From positions 62,001 to 126,000 of the forward strand of contig CAJXSL010000005.1 in NCBI GenBank assembly GCA_913060875.1: a stretch of DNA of 64,000 bases, read 5' to 3'. The DNA comes from an uncultured Desulfobacteraceae bacterium. GTDB lineage: Bacteria > Desulfobacterota > Desulfobacteria > Desulfobacterales > UBA5852. The first letter of the stretch is position 1. Each line of letters begins with the position of its first letter. Positions 1 through 8,746 of the stretch are shown here, piece by piece. A program made the translations under genes and the position numbers. The notes below the pieces were generated by a model, which saw nothing but the letters and a program-made list of their open reading frames with translations, did not search any database and was not told where the DNA came from.

Positions 1-594
1 CGGGCGCGCCACGTCTACAATATCGGGGTGGACCTGGGCATGCCGACCGGGGTGCTCTCCAAGCTGGGGGACAAGGTTTCCTGGCAGAATGCCGAGATGC
101 TTTCGGTTCTGCTGGCCAAACACGGCGGGGTGAAAATCGGGCACGGCGACAACCTGGAACAGCTGACCATGTTCTGCCGCCTGGGCTATATTCCCATCAC
201 CTATGGGATTCCGCCCTACGGCTTTTTCGAACACCCGGCCGAACACGGTTCAATTCCGCCCCATCGCACCGACAGCGGCGCATTTCTCCTGGCGGAGAAC
301 ATCGGCGCCCGCTCCCTCATCTTCCTGAAGGACGAACGGGGACTTTTCGAAAAAGATCCCAAGAAAGTGCCGGAAGCCGAGCGGGACCAGCTGGAATACT
401 ACAGCCGCATCTCAGCCCGTGAACTGCTGGAGCTGGATCTGGACGACCTCATCATCGAGCGGCCCATCCTCAAGCTGCTGCAAAGGGCCAAATGCCTCAA
501 GGAATTCCAGATCATCGACGCCATCCGTCATCCCGAACACATCGAGGCGGCGTTGAAGGGGGAGCATGTGGGGACGATCATCACCAAAGATTAG
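1..594 (+). CDS. Molybdenum storage protein subunit (C-terminal part, 5' end outside window)
   Basis: The reading frame is open from base 1 to the TAG at 592-594, giving 197 residues of a longer protein. The family is the amino-acid-kinase-fold molybdenum storage protein (MoSto), whose alpha and beta subunits bind ATP and store polyoxomolybdate clusters in the cytoplasm. Diagnostic similarity lies in the segments around PPYGFFEHPAEHG, IPPHRTDSGAFLLAE, IFLKDERGLF and the C-terminal GEHVGTIIT. I cannot tell whether this is the alpha or beta homologue because the N-terminal half is missing. UMP kinase is a distant relative but lacks these segments. The stop codon touches the left arm of a foldback element. 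Confidence 0.85.
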   Translation, partial: RARHVYNIGVDLGMPTGVLSKLGDKVSWQNAEMLSVLLAKHGGVKIGHGDNLEQLTMFCRLGYIPITYGIPPYGFFEHPAEHGSIPPHRTDSGAFLLAENIGARSLIFLKDERGLFEKDPKKVPEAERDQLEYYSRISARELLELDLDDLIIERPILKLLQRAKCLKEFQIIDAIRHPEHIEAALKGEHVGTIITKD

Positions 595-1355
595 TGCCCG
601 TCCAGAAATGGTCTTTTTGGCCCTGCTCTTCGTTCTCCGCGCGTTTCAGGCTGCGGCGTACATTGGCCCGGATATTTCACGCGTTCGAGATATTCATTGG
701 CAAGACATCAGGGGTGCCGCTGTACGAATGCTACCGCAAGCCACTGATAACGCAGCCAATGAGCATCTCGGGCGCGCCCGGAGGGTGAAATTTTTTCTAT
801 GGGTTTGGGAATCGGCGAAGGTTACAAAGTGTCACCTGAAAATTATATCCCGGATAGTTTCGATACCCCTGAATATTTGAATAAAATTTATTGTGTAGAA
901 GAAATTTCATGCAATGTTCGGGATAGTACGCCTCACCGGAAACCCTTGTGCGGCCTCGATCAGAACCAAAAATCCTCATTTCTGGCCTGGGCACGTTTCT
1001 TATGGCTGCCCGTCGACAGAAAGCCAAAGCTCTCTTTTTCAATACCTTGAACGCGATCTGAGGTTTGGAACCTACTTCTCAATCTGATAATAACCAGGTT
1101 GATAAATCAGCAACGGGATCGAAATCGGTAGGCGATGACGCGGGGCCGCCCTAACGCAAAACCTTCAATTTCCAACGGCGCCATTGAATGGGCCAAACAG
1201 CTCGCCCGCCAACAGCGCGCGTCGCCCTCCTGAAGGCACGATCCCGATTTCGATCCCGATACCGACAACAACGCAGGAATAGTGGACTATTTCGAGGATT
1301 TACAAAGAGCGAAAACGCCGCTCGGGATTAAAAGATGCCGTTTCTGGACGGATAC
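594..1355. repeat. Large foldback element, 142-bp family end sequences around a 760-bp interior
   Basis: The left arm at 594-611 and right arm at 1338-1355 are inverted copies of each other (about 16 of 18 positions). They match the arms of the 142-bp elements at 22835 and 27584. Similarity continues inward: 1279-1337 resembles the right half of those elements, and 612-640 resembles the same half in reverse orientation. The interior has no credible gene; short open frames at 797-1050 overlap on both strands and lack family resemblance. Positions 666-685 are identical to 35888-35907. Confidence 0.6.
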
Positions 1356-1358
1356 CCG

Positions 1359-1577
1359 TCAGGTGCTCTGCCCCCCACCGTCCTTCTTCCCCTGGCCCGC
1401 ATCCAGGTAAACGGTATCAGCGCCGCTTTCCCGGCAGATCTGGTCAAGCTCCTTCTTACGGATGTGCTTTACATAAAGTTTGATATCGGGGCCGCTCACG
1501 CCCACCACGCGGAACCGCGGCTTTTTCTCACCCTTCTCGACCTTGCGTCTTTCACGCACGAATATTTTACTGGCCAT
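1359..1577 (-). CDS. Small basic conserved-type protein of unknown function
   Basis: This gene encodes 72 residues from the ATG at 1577, which has a GGAGG about 6 bases upstream. A longer start at 1589 would place that Shine-Dalgarno inside the coding region. The protein is rich in Lys/Arg near the N-terminus and has a middle section with alternating hydrophobic residues (FRVVGVSG, IKLYVKHIRKKEL), so it could be a small beta/alpha domain. It has no signal peptide or Cys pair. It is divergent from padR across an AT-rich 80-base gap and may share that control region. I do not recognise the family. Confidence 0.6.
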   Translation of the reverse strand: MASKIFVRERRKVEKGEKKPRFRVVGVSGPDIKLYVKHIRKKELDQICRESGADTVYLDAGQGKKDGGGQST

Positions 1578-1613
1578 CGGTGCCTCCATAGGTTATCAAG
1601 GTTATAGGTTAGT

Positions 1614-1637
1614 GAATATAAATATATTCAATTTATA
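1614..1637. promoter_or_regulatory. Inverted repeats in the padR divergent control region
   Basis: Two overlapping inverted repeats lie between the divergent start codons at 1577 and 1658. Positions 1614-1629 have 7-bp arms with a 2-base spacer, and 1617-1637 have 7-bp arms (tataaat/atttata) with a 7-base spacer. They are plausible autoregulatory PadR sites, but being AT-only they could also be promoter DNA. Confidence 0.35.
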
Positions 1638-1657
1638 GATATGTCCTTGGAGGATAT

Positions 1658-2035
1658 ATGTCAAGCAAGAAACCTAAAACCACCCCCAAGAGCCGCCAAC
1701 CCGGTTCAGGCAAGGCCGAGCGCTATATCCAACCCTCCCTGCTGCTGGCCCTGAAGCGCAAGCCCTCCTATGGCTACGAGTTGATCCAGGAGATTTCCAC
1801 GTTTGGTTTCGTGGAGGGGCAGGCCCCGCCGGGCATGATCTACCGTCATCTGCGGGACATGGAGGAAAACGGCTGGGTGCAGTCGGAATGGCACACCGAG
1901 GAGGCCGGCCCGGCCAAACGCATCTACCAACTGACCGACGAGGGGCGGGAAATCCTATCCTTCTGGATTGCCTACATGGATCAGCAGGCCCGGAAGCTGG
2001 CTGATTTTATCGCCATGTACAAGGCTTCCGAATAG
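1658..2035 (+). CDS. PadR-family transcriptional regulator
   Basis: The protein has 125 residues from an ATG preceded by GGAGG. A basic, Lys/Pro-rich N-terminal tail of about 20 residues leads into a winged helix. Typical PadR segments are LLALKRKPSYGYELIQEI, GMIYRHLRDMEENGWV and KRIYQLTDEGREIL, where the last is the wing. The short C-terminal helix (residues 100-125) suits PadR subfamily 2 dimerisation. It has no obvious adjacent target except the divergent small protein. Two decayed partial copies lie downstream at 3299 and 5062, so this locus has been duplicated. Confidence 0.85.
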   Translation: MSSKKPKTTPKSRQPGSGKAERYIQPSLLLALKRKPSYGYELIQEISTFGFVEGQAPPGMIYRHLRDMEENGWVQSEWHTEEAGPAKRIYQLTDEGREILSFWIAYMDQQARKLADFIAMYKASE

Positions 2036-2121
2036 CCGAAAATCGACCACCTGATGCAATCAACCGTTACCGGCGGGCCCCCTTTCGGAAAGAAGCATGC
2101 AACGCTCAACCCGGGTTTACG

Positions 2122-3219
2122 TCAGGAAAATCGCTGTACCCACTTGCGAAATACCGGATCGCAAACCCGGTATACGCCGTTCTTGGCGGCCAACTCCCTT
2201 TGCTCAAGCACTTTCATGGCGGCTACCACCTGCGACGCGGTATTAAGCTGGTACCTGGCAAGGCTCTCAGCCGCAAAAATTTGCTGCCCTCCGGTGGCGG
2301 CGATCAGCTTGAGGGCTTTTTTTTGATTCAGGGACAGGGAGTCCCATACGTTCATGAACTCGACCGACCGTTTTTCGATGATCGCGTTTTCAACCGCATT
2401 GATTTGGTCCGTGTCAATTTTTTTAGATGGCCAAAGCGTATAGAAAAATTCCTGAACATATTTGGGATGATTCTCGCACCTGGCGACGATATCGCGAATC
2501 GCCGTTTCGTCAATCGCTTTCCCTGCCTGAAGGTACAAATCGCCGATCCAATCGATATAATCCTCCGTGGCGATGCGGTCCAATGGCATGCTGATGGCCA
2601 TCTGATAGAAAGCTCTTTTGGCGTCGTTGAACATTTGCGTCAGCATATGGCGCTGACTGCCGGCAAAAATATAGGCGATATGATCATGATGCTGAAGGAT
2701 TTTTCGCAGCTCTTTTTCAAAATTCGGAGAGCCGTAGCCAGCAACTTCCTGAAATTCATCGAAGGCGATAACAATTTTTTTCCTGCGTGCGGCCCGCTTA
2801 ACCAATTGGAAAGCGGCTTCGATGTCCACGGCTGCCGGCTGGCGTTCAAAAGAAGCGCCGATATTGGGCGTCTGGCTGATCGGATCGAAACCGAACGAAA
2901 TGGATATGCCGGAGATGGTTTCCCGAACAATTTTGATAAACCGGCTGCTCTTGGGTTCGATAACACTTGCACCCTTGATCAATGATTTTATGAACCCTTC
3001 GATGCTAGTCGTACCGTACAGATCCACATAGACCGGCGTAATATTGCGAAGCGCTTTGAAAACTTTTAAGATCAAAGAGGTTTTGCCATACCGGCGATGC
3101 GAAAAAAGCAATACATTTTGAGCATTACGGATGTGCGCCTTCAGTTCGGCTTGTTCCTTCCGCCGGTTGCAGAAGGAAGGATTGTCTACAATTCCCGTCA
3201 CCACGAAAGGGTTTTGCAT
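2122..3219 (-). CDS. Archaeal-type P-loop ATPase with C-terminal winged helix
   Basis: The protein has 365 residues. The N-terminal ATPase domain carries a Walker A of the type RRYGKTSL (about residues 42-49) and a Walker B around KIVIAFDEFQEV, followed by a sensor-like FAGSQRH. The last ~80 residues resemble the winged helix that ends this ATPase family (Pfam ATPase_2, STAND-related). These proteins are common in archaea and in bacterial accessory regions, and their substrates are mostly unknown. It is a single gene, divergent from a padR relic, with a PadR-like operator upstream. Its function in the cell cannot be read from sequence. Confidence 0.8.
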   Translation of the reverse strand: MQNPFVVTGIVDNPSFCNRRKEQAELKAHIRNAQNVLLFSHRRYGKTSLILKVFKALRNITPVYVDLYGTTSIEGFIKSLIKGASVIEPKSSRFIKIVRETISGISISFGFDPISQTPNIGASFERQPAAVDIEAAFQLVKRAARRKKIVIAFDEFQEVAGYGSPNFEKELRKILQHHDHIAYIFAGSQRHMLTQMFNDAKRAFYQMAISMPLDRIATEDYIDWIGDLYLQAGKAIDETAIRDIVARCENHPKYVQEFFYTLWPSKKIDTDQINAVENAIIEKRSVEFMNVWDSLSLNQKKALKLIAATGGQQIFAAESLARYQLNTASQVVAAMKVLEQRELAAKNGVYRVCDPVFRKWVQRFS

Positions 3220-3256
3220 TCCATCGCCACCTTTCCTCAGCCTTGAGTCATTTATA

Positions 3257-3272
3257 ATGTAATATATGACAT
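3257..3272. promoter_or_regulatory. PadR-type operator, ATGT-N8-ACAT
   Basis: The 16 bases match the published PadR consensus of ATGT, eight bases, ACAT. The site lies between the ATPase start (3219, minus strand) and the relic padR start (3299, plus strand), where a repressor of either would act. Confidence 0.4.
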
Positions 3273-3298
3273 TGTCTGTGTTACATCAAGAGCGTAAT

Positions 3299-3478
3299 AT
3301 GGCCGCCGTTTCAAGCCAGACCGGAACCTATATCCAACCTTCCCTGCTCCTGGCCTTGAAGCACAACCATCCCACGGCTACGAGTTGATCCAGGAAATTT
3401 CCATGTTTGGTTTCAAGGAAGGGCAGGCCCGGAAGCTGGCCGATTTTATCGCCATGTATAAGGCATCCGAATCAGATT
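3299..3478 (+). pseudogene. Decayed padR copy with frameshift and internal deletion
   Basis: From the ATG at 3299 the reading resembles the intact PadR (YIQPSLLLALK). A one-base loss near 3371-3377 shifts the frame to a TGA. Nucleotide similarity then continues through the ELIQEIS-equivalent region, jumps over about 160 bases, and resumes at the segment encoding KLADFIAMYKASE. The jump joins two occurrences of gcaggccc in the intact gene, as expected from deletion between short direct repeats. Confidence 0.8.
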
Positions 3479-3625
3479 GAATCATACGTCAGGGATCATT
3501 CGAAAGGTTAGATGTCCCGGTTCAAAGCCTGTCCCGGACGCCGATCCGGGATCGGGAATGACAGATAAATTACTTTTTACGGGATCATCTTTGTTCCTGA
3601 CGGAAGTAGCGTTTCGCTTACCCGA

Positions 3626-4513
3626 TCAACGTTGCGCAACGGCCTGGTACAAAGGCAGCATTTCTGTGAATAATTGTACCATTTTTTCAACAACATTCCG
3701 ACCATCGGCAAACGCCTCACTCTTGTCCAGCCGGGCCGCTATTTCAAAATCAAAAGGCTCTGATACGGGTGTTCTATCGATGTATGTCGACAGCGTTTCG
3801 GTATCGGGCTGGCGTTCCTTGGCATCGACATGCCAACCGTCTTGCGAAGCGGTTAGCAAACCGACTATAGGCGTCGCTCGGTTGTAAACCGTTAAATGGT
3901 GACTGGCGCACATTTGGCGGAGGCCTTCTTCGTTTTCGGACCGGCCAAGCCAATCAAGAAATGCGTTCCAATCAGGCGACGGTGGGCTGTTATGAGCCGG
4001 GCGCGCAGCCAGCAATCCGAAATATAACGCCATCGGGTCGACGCGGACAAAAAATTTAGCTTGATATTCCAGTGCGGTGCAACCACGATGCTGAACATCC
4101 TGCACATGCATTTCCGGTTTGGTGCGAAATGCCCAGGAATTGAATGTCACTCCGTGGCTTTTTAATCCGGTGGTTATCAGCGTACCCAGTTGATGGCGGG
4201 AACGCCAGGATGTACCTGCGGCACTGTTTTTGAAATCTGTCTGGGCAAAACCGTCGAATGCGGTCTTTTTCACAGTTGGTACCGCCTTGCGCAACCCATC
4301 GTTGGCCGCTTCGATAGCAGCCAACCGCTTGCGTTTTTCCCATTGCCTGCGCTCGGCGATGCGACGCTGCAAATCAATGTCCGTTATGATTTCTTCACCA
4401 TTTTCCCAGCGGATGACCATTTCATTTCGATCGATCGATATGACTTTGAAAATGCCTTTTTCATTTTCGTATTGTTCATCAACCTTGAATTCAATTTCTG
4501 TCGGTTCGTTCAT
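3626..4513 (-). CDS. Protein of unknown function
   Basis: The protein has 295 residues with an ATG start; a GGAG-type site (aggaggacac) lies just upstream. The first ~60 residues look like a small beta domain (FKVDEQYENEKGIFKVISID, MVIRWENGEEI), followed by a charged helix (RRIAERRQWEKRKRLAAIEA) and an alpha/beta C-terminal part rich in Trp and His. There is no signal peptide, membrane segment or nucleotide-binding motif that I can see. It stands alone in the accessory region between two pseudogene relics. I do not recognise it. Confidence 0.65.
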   Translation of the reverse strand: MNEPTEIEFKVDEQYENEKGIFKVISIDRNEMVIRWENGEEIITDIDLQRRIAERRQWEKRKRLAAIEAANDGLRKAVPTVKKTAFDGFAQTDFKNSAAGTSWRSRHQLGTLITTGLKSHGVTFNSWAFRTKPEMHVQDVQHRGCTALEYQAKFFVRVDPMALYFGLLAARPAHNSPPSPDWNAFLDWLGRSENEEGLRQMCASHHLTVYNRATPIVGLLTASQDGWHVDAKERQPDTETLSTYIDRTPVSEPFDFEIAARLDKSEAFADGRNVVEKMVQLFTEMLPLYQAVAQR

Positions 4514-4910
4514 GTGTCCTCCTGATTCGGTGTATTTGACTGTTCATGCTAACAACAATACGAAAATTTAGATGCCTGGAAAAAATCGACGGATAACGGT
4601 TCTAAATCGTTGTCAGGGATGGAAGCTGGAAGGGTCACTTCAGCCGGCAACGCCTATCGATGGCCAAGATAAGCTACGTTCCGGTCTGTCTGTAACGGCA
4701 CGAAGTTTTCCGTATTTATACACTATGAGCACGATTCAGGTAAAATGCACGCTTAAAGGCCATTTTCATGCTTGGAAGCTATCTATGTTTTCATCCTAGC
4801 ACAGTGGCCATCACAAACCGTACCGTGATTTTGGACGCTATTTATGGTAGCGCGTGTTCCCTAAATCTTGCTGGCAGAAATAAAAACAGACGGGAGGGGG
4901 GAACCTTATA
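4514..4910. other. Gene-free stretch
   Basis: This is intergenic DNA between the unknown protein at 3626 and the relic at 4911. Short open frames occur on the plus strand but show no coding character or ribosome binding site. I see no repeat or clear promoter. Confidence 0.4.
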
Positions 4911-5067
4911 TGACTTCGATCGCCGCACGGTTGGTCTCCGCTACGGTCATGATCTCCGGCGCGCTACGCAGATCGCCGAACTCGGTTTAGCGGCCCGACC
5001 GGCCCGAGGCGGTCAGGCCTGCTGCTGCCGCGCCGATGATGCCGTCGCAGGTGCCGCCATGCCCGGA
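4911..5067 (-). pseudogene. Fragment of the TiaS-like gene found intact at 12888-13622
   Basis: About 157 bases closely match 13064-13226 in the same orientation, covering the segment around the GHGGTCDG and YIEFGDLR residues. A TAT-to-TAA type change creates an in-frame stop in the YIEFGDLR-equivalent codons, and there is a small indel, so the piece is dead. It is a direct repeat of the intact locus and marks the left edge of the AT-rich island. Confidence 0.8.
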
Positions 5068-5107
5068 AACTGGCCGATTTCATCGCCATGTACAAGGCAT
5101 CCGAATA
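5062..5107 (+). pseudogene. padR 3' fragment
   Basis: Forty-odd bases match the last codons of the intact padR (the KLADFIAMYKASE segment and stop). The fragment is fused directly to the TiaS-like relic, and the shared sequence cccgga at the join suggests a microhomology junction. Confidence 0.7.
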
Positions 5108-5782
5108 AACGGTCGTGTACGCCTTGGTGAAGTCCCTTATCAACGATACCGGCAGACATCCTTGGATAAAGCTTCATTTCATCCAGAGGGTCTTTTTTTC
5201 TATCGCAAGCGGTTAGTAAATTGTAGGTTCTATTGAATTGTTTGGTTGGGGTTATGGCACGTAATCTGGATTATTGGCAGTTACAAATGTAATGGGATTA
5301 TCTCCCTATATTTTTAATTTTTCGCTGCCCATCTTAAAGGTTAAAATCGAAAACGATTCAAATTGCATAATTTCAACGCTTTTAACCAAACCCACTACAG
5401 TACTCAGTAGTTTCTTTGGCACCTCCACCGTCAATAGCCTGACATAACACGTCAAAAGCTGACAATTTTTGTCATTTAAGTATTTTATGAATTTGCCGAA
5501 ATATTAATGAGTGACTGATATAATGCGATAATTCCATATGATTCTTATTGGCACAGTATTTGAAATAAATTCATAAGGTTATAGAATCAAAGGTTGTCGT
5601 GATAAAATTTGTACGAATAATCTGTGTCGGGTCGACTGTAATCATAATTTCAACATAATTACTGTAGCAGGTGTTCAAGATGTAATTTATCCATGGGTTG
5701 AAGGCGAGTAAGGTTAAGAAAGTCAAAAATCGAAGTTAGCGAGATTTTTTCTTTACGGTAAGCGTTTAAGGTAATTAGCCTA
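5108..5782. other. AT-rich gene-free leader of the island
   Basis: About 675 bases hold no credible gene. Base composition changes here from the high-GC surroundings to AT-rich DNA that continues through the next six genes. The promoter of the island operon is expected in this stretch, but I cannot single out a convincing -35/-10 pair. Confidence 0.4.
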
Positions 5783-6907
5783 ATGAAAATACCAACTATT
5801 TTTATCTCTTTGATTATTTTTTATGTAACATTGATTGGTTCGGTAACGGCGGATGAAGTAAAGATACATTTCGCAGGCTTTTCATTCCGAGGAGATTATT
5901 CACAGATAAGTACCAATTACCCAAAAACATTATCAATAAGTAATCAGAAGCTGGCAGATCAAAGAAGTATATTGGACGCAACCTTGGTTGATAAAATCAA
6001 AAATATTAAAATAAAAGGTGGTAATCTTGTTCTTGGAGAGTTGGCCAATCTTGACGATGGATCACTAATCTTAGCTTGTTGCTTAGATACCGAGCTTATT
6101 TCTGTAGAACAATTTGATGATGGCTTTAAATTAGTAATTGATTTAGGTGCACAAGCGTTATTTTTTGATTATAGCAGTATGAAAGTCGTCGCCAGTTACC
6201 CAATTATGGTTGAGCTTATTGACTATCTTCCTATCGAACCTGATGATAAAATTATAACCAATAGAATCGGCGACTTATTGCTATCACGAAAATACAATTT
6301 GAATCTATTCGACGATTTCATAGCCATTCTACAGAAAATAGAAATTAAAAAATCATATAGTAGCTCATTGAAAGTTACCGATGTCCTCCTTGAGGAAAGA
6401 GCTTTTTCCTACCTTCCTCCACGTTTTAGAAATGATCCAAATAATTTTAAAATTTTTATTGCTCAAAATTTAGGTAAGTTCCTTTCAAATAATCAGGGCG
6501 TATCGATACTACCCTATACAAAAGGTTATGATATTGGGAACAAAATAGCTGTTCGGTTCACTGATGCAAAAGTTTTTGAGTTAGATATACCAGAACCGCA
6601 ATTTGCAATCGAACTAACAGTAAGAGGTTTTAAAAAAGTATGTACCGATCAAAAAGCATCAGGTTCATGTTGGGTTTATGGCTCTTTTGCTAAAATTAAA
6701 GTGTTCCAACCTATGCTTGGAAAAGTCTACATGGATGATAAGATCAAACAAGGGGTTAGTAAAATAGTTCCGTCCACACAAAAAACAGTTAACGATTGGC
6801 CGAGTTACCAAAATAGTCTTATGGCCCTATTCAATGATACGACTAAGAAGTTCTCAACGGATAGTAAATATACTAAAGTTAGAAAGGTTATTGAAAAATG
6901 CAAATAA
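5783..6907 (+). CDS. Exported protein of unknown function, first gene of AT-rich envelope island
   Basis: The protein has 374 residues. Residues 1-23 form a signal peptide (lysine, long hydrophobic run, cleavage near VTA-DE), with no lipobox Cys. The mature part is rich in beta-type sequence and contains four Cys (paired CC near residue 103; single Cys near 287 and 295, in a short KKVCTDQKASGSCW loop) plus a late Cys two residues from the end. It is probably periplasmic or outer-membrane associated. I recognise no family. The stop overlaps the next start by 10 bases, so the two are translated together. Codon use and AT content differ sharply from the chromosome around the island. Confidence 0.75.
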   Translation: MKIPTIFISLIIFYVTLIGSVTADEVKIHFAGFSFRGDYSQISTNYPKTLSISNQKLADQRSILDATLVDKIKNIKIKGGNLVLGELANLDDGSLILACCLDTELISVEQFDDGFKLVIDLGAQALFFDYSSMKVVASYPIMVELIDYLPIEPDDKIITNRIGDLLLSRKYNLNLFDDFIAILQKIEIKKSYSSSLKVTDVLLEERAFSYLPPRFRNDPNNFKIFIAQNLGKFLSNNQGVSILPYTKGYDIGNKIAVRFTDAKVFELDIPEPQFAIELTVRGFKKVCTDQKASGSCWVYGSFAKIKVFQPMLGKVYMDDKIKQGVSKIVPSTQKTVNDWPSYQNSLMALFNDTTKKFSTDSKYTKVRKVIEKCK

Positions 6908-7992
6908 AGAGGATTGCATATTTTACTACTATTCTGTTTTTCATAAGCGTCCCGTGTTTTGCAGGCATAGTTAAGCAACAGGGTGTTGGGCAAATCTCCT
7001 ACAGTGGTTGGGGTGGACCCTCTTCTGAGGTAAAACAGGATGCTATTGAAAAGGCAAAAAAAAGCTCTATAGAAAATTATTCCGCTACCTTTTCAACGGC
7101 AAAAATGATGAATTACGAAAAAATACGTAACTCCATCGAAGGCAACCTTGATAGATATATAACAGACTACAAGGTAATAGATGACGATACCGATAAAGAC
7201 GCTAAAAGATACAGTGTCGTAATTGAGGCCTCAATTAACACGTCTCTTATCGAGGTTGAACTACAAAAGGTCTCATCAGTTGAAAATGCATCTCTCGACG
7301 AGAAATCATATCTTAGTTTTGTTTTTGTTGCCCGTGAGGTTGTCTCGAGAAAGGCCTTTGACGCGAGGCGCAGTAAACGTGTAGTGCAAGAATCAACTAC
7401 CGAGGAGCGTGAAGAAGCCTATGTTGATGGAGAGCAAATGGGATATGCCAATGAAACTTTAAAAGATTCCGTCCAAACAACAGGCGGATCAACCTTACAA
7501 AAATCCGACAAAATTGAGTATGATGTAAGTAATGCAGAAGACATTAATGCAACAATGACTGACATTTTCTCACAGGCCGGTTATGAAGTAATTGAGGCTG
7601 ATTATTTGCAGGAAGAAACGGGTAACTTGGTCAATGTGGATGATTTTAAGGAAGATTTTCGTTATGGAGATGACATTTCTGGTTCGACACGTCGTAATGC
7701 GGCCAAAGGGTGCCGTTCGGTTGGCGTTGAGTATTTTGCTATTGGAACTCTTGATGTAGGGGCCAAAGATATAGACCCTGTAAGTGGCATGACAAGGGTG
7801 TTTGTTTCCGTGAATGGAAAAATAATGGATTTACGAGGACGATTTCCGAAAACAGTCGCCTCTGTAGGCCCAGTTCAATACGCCGGGCTTGGGCCAGATC
7901 AAACTGTAGCAAGACGAAATGCTTTGCGCCAGGCTGGCAAGAAAGCTGCTGAAGATTTGACGAACAAATTGCGTGCTAAGAGCATTAAGTAA
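6898..7992 (+). CDS. Exported protein with LPP20/FlgT-N-like segments
   Basis: The protein has 364 residues with a signal peptide ending near CFA-GIV. After it, residues ~25-60 show a Gly motif followed by a helix with spaced Ala (GVGQISY, then DAIEKAKKSSIENY). The same pattern recurs at the C-terminus (AGLGPDQTVARRNALRQAGKKAAEDL). That pattern is typical of LPP20 and FlgT N-terminal domains in envelope proteins. A middle section (about residues 205-310) resembles the alpha/beta fold of CsgG/TolB-N-type domains: a tyrosine-rich strand, then GVEYFAIGTLDVGAKDI. It starts inside the preceding gene and precedes a gene 32 bases on. Function is inferred only as part of an envelope complex. Confidence 0.75.
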   Translation: MQIKRIAYFTTILFFISVPCFAGIVKQQGVGQISYSGWGGPSSEVKQDAIEKAKKSSIENYSATFSTAKMMNYEKIRNSIEGNLDRYITDYKVIDDDTDKDAKRYSVVIEASINTSLIEVELQKVSSVENASLDEKSYLSFVFVAREVVSRKAFDARRSKRVVQESTTEEREEAYVDGEQMGYANETLKDSVQTTGGSTLQKSDKIEYDVSNAEDINATMTDIFSQAGYEVIEADYLQEETGNLVNVDDFKEDFRYGDDISGSTRRNAAKGCRSVGVEYFAIGTLDVGAKDIDPVSGMTRVFVSVNGKIMDLRGRFPKTVASVGPVQYAGLGPDQTVARRNALRQAGKKAAEDLTNKLRAKSIK

Positions 7993-8024
7993 TTTATAAT
8001 TCAAATTTTTAAGGAGAATCTTAG

Positions 8025-8687
8025 ATGAAACACTTAACGATTGCATTGATGATTGTTGTTATGGCTGTTGGAACTTCATTTGCTTTTGGACTCCCGAGTC
8101 TTGGAACTGATAATACGAATCAATCAGGAGTAAACATTGATGATGCAATGAAATCTCAAAGTGATCTCGTTGCTGCGTATGTCGCAGGCAATAAATACGA
8201 CTTGGAGACAAAATCAATAATAGCTGACGCACTTGGACTCAGAGAAGAGGCCGCTGCCTTGATGATGGCATCAGAAAGTATCAACGACGGAAATGTCAAA
8301 GACATCCCTGCTACTCGCGCGAAAACTGAAGATGCTCAGAAGGCTATAGAAAGCAAAATGTCTGATTCTAAGGATCTTTCAGAGGAAGCCAAAATAAAAG
8401 TGGGTGAAAGTCTAGTGTGTCTAACAAAATGTGTTGTTTCCTATAAGCAAGCCTCTGATTTAAGTCAAAGTGCTCTCGATTCTGCTCAAAATGTTGTTAA
8501 AAACTCATCTGTCACGGAAGTTTTTACCGTTAAAAAGAAGCTTGATCCTGTCCTTACAATTGCACCTAAAGTCCCAGGAGACTTGACCTCTGTAGTTGAT
8601 ACCTCGACAAAATATTTAGCATTCGCAAAGTCTGTCGGAGTTGAGCCCCCTGCAGATCTTGAATCAGCTTTGGGCGGTCTTGACTAA
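8025..8687 (+). CDS. Small helical exported protein, possible substrate or structural subunit
   Basis: The protein has 220 residues with a strong ribosome binding site (aaggag). The signal peptide is clear (to about residue 20, SFA-FG). The mature protein is rich in Ala, Ser, Lys and Asp with heptad-like helices and almost no aromatic residues. It carries one Cys pair, CLTKC, near residues 129-133. The composition suggests an elongated helical bundle rather than an enzyme. A hairpin follows the stop, so this gene may be made in different amounts from the genes after it, as is common for secreted structural subunits. I do not recognise the family. Confidence 0.75.
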   Translation: MKHLTIALMIVVMAVGTSFAFGLPSLGTDNTNQSGVNIDDAMKSQSDLVAAYVAGNKYDLETKSIIADALGLREEAAALMMASESINDGNVKDIPATRAKTEDAQKAIESKMSDSKDLSEEAKIKVGESLVCLTKCVVSYKQASDLSQSALDSAQNVVKNSSVTEVFTVKKKLDPVLTIAPKVPGDLTSVVDTSTKYLAFAKSVGVEPPADLESALGGLD

Positions 8688-8694
8688 TTTTTTA

Positions 8695-8727
8695 CAGCCG
8701 GTCATCATTAAAGTTGGTTACCGGCTT
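8695..8727 (+). terminator. Intra-operon hairpin, partial terminator candidate
   Basis: The arms agccggt and accggct are separated by 17 bases and followed by ttaattt. The hairpin sits just after the helical protein gene and before the CsgG/FlgT-like gene, and could reduce read-through or protect the upstream mRNA. Confidence 0.45.
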
Positions 8728-8746
8728 TAATTTATATGGTGTGAGC

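Noticed and set aside
797-1050. Overlapping open frames on both strands in the 594-1355 interior
   Set aside because: No ribosome binding site, family resemblance or codon bias; they overlap each other and lie in repeat DNA.
5036-5236. Short open frame over the relic junction
   Set aside because: It spans the fused TiaS-like and padR fragments and is therefore an accident of the rearrangement.
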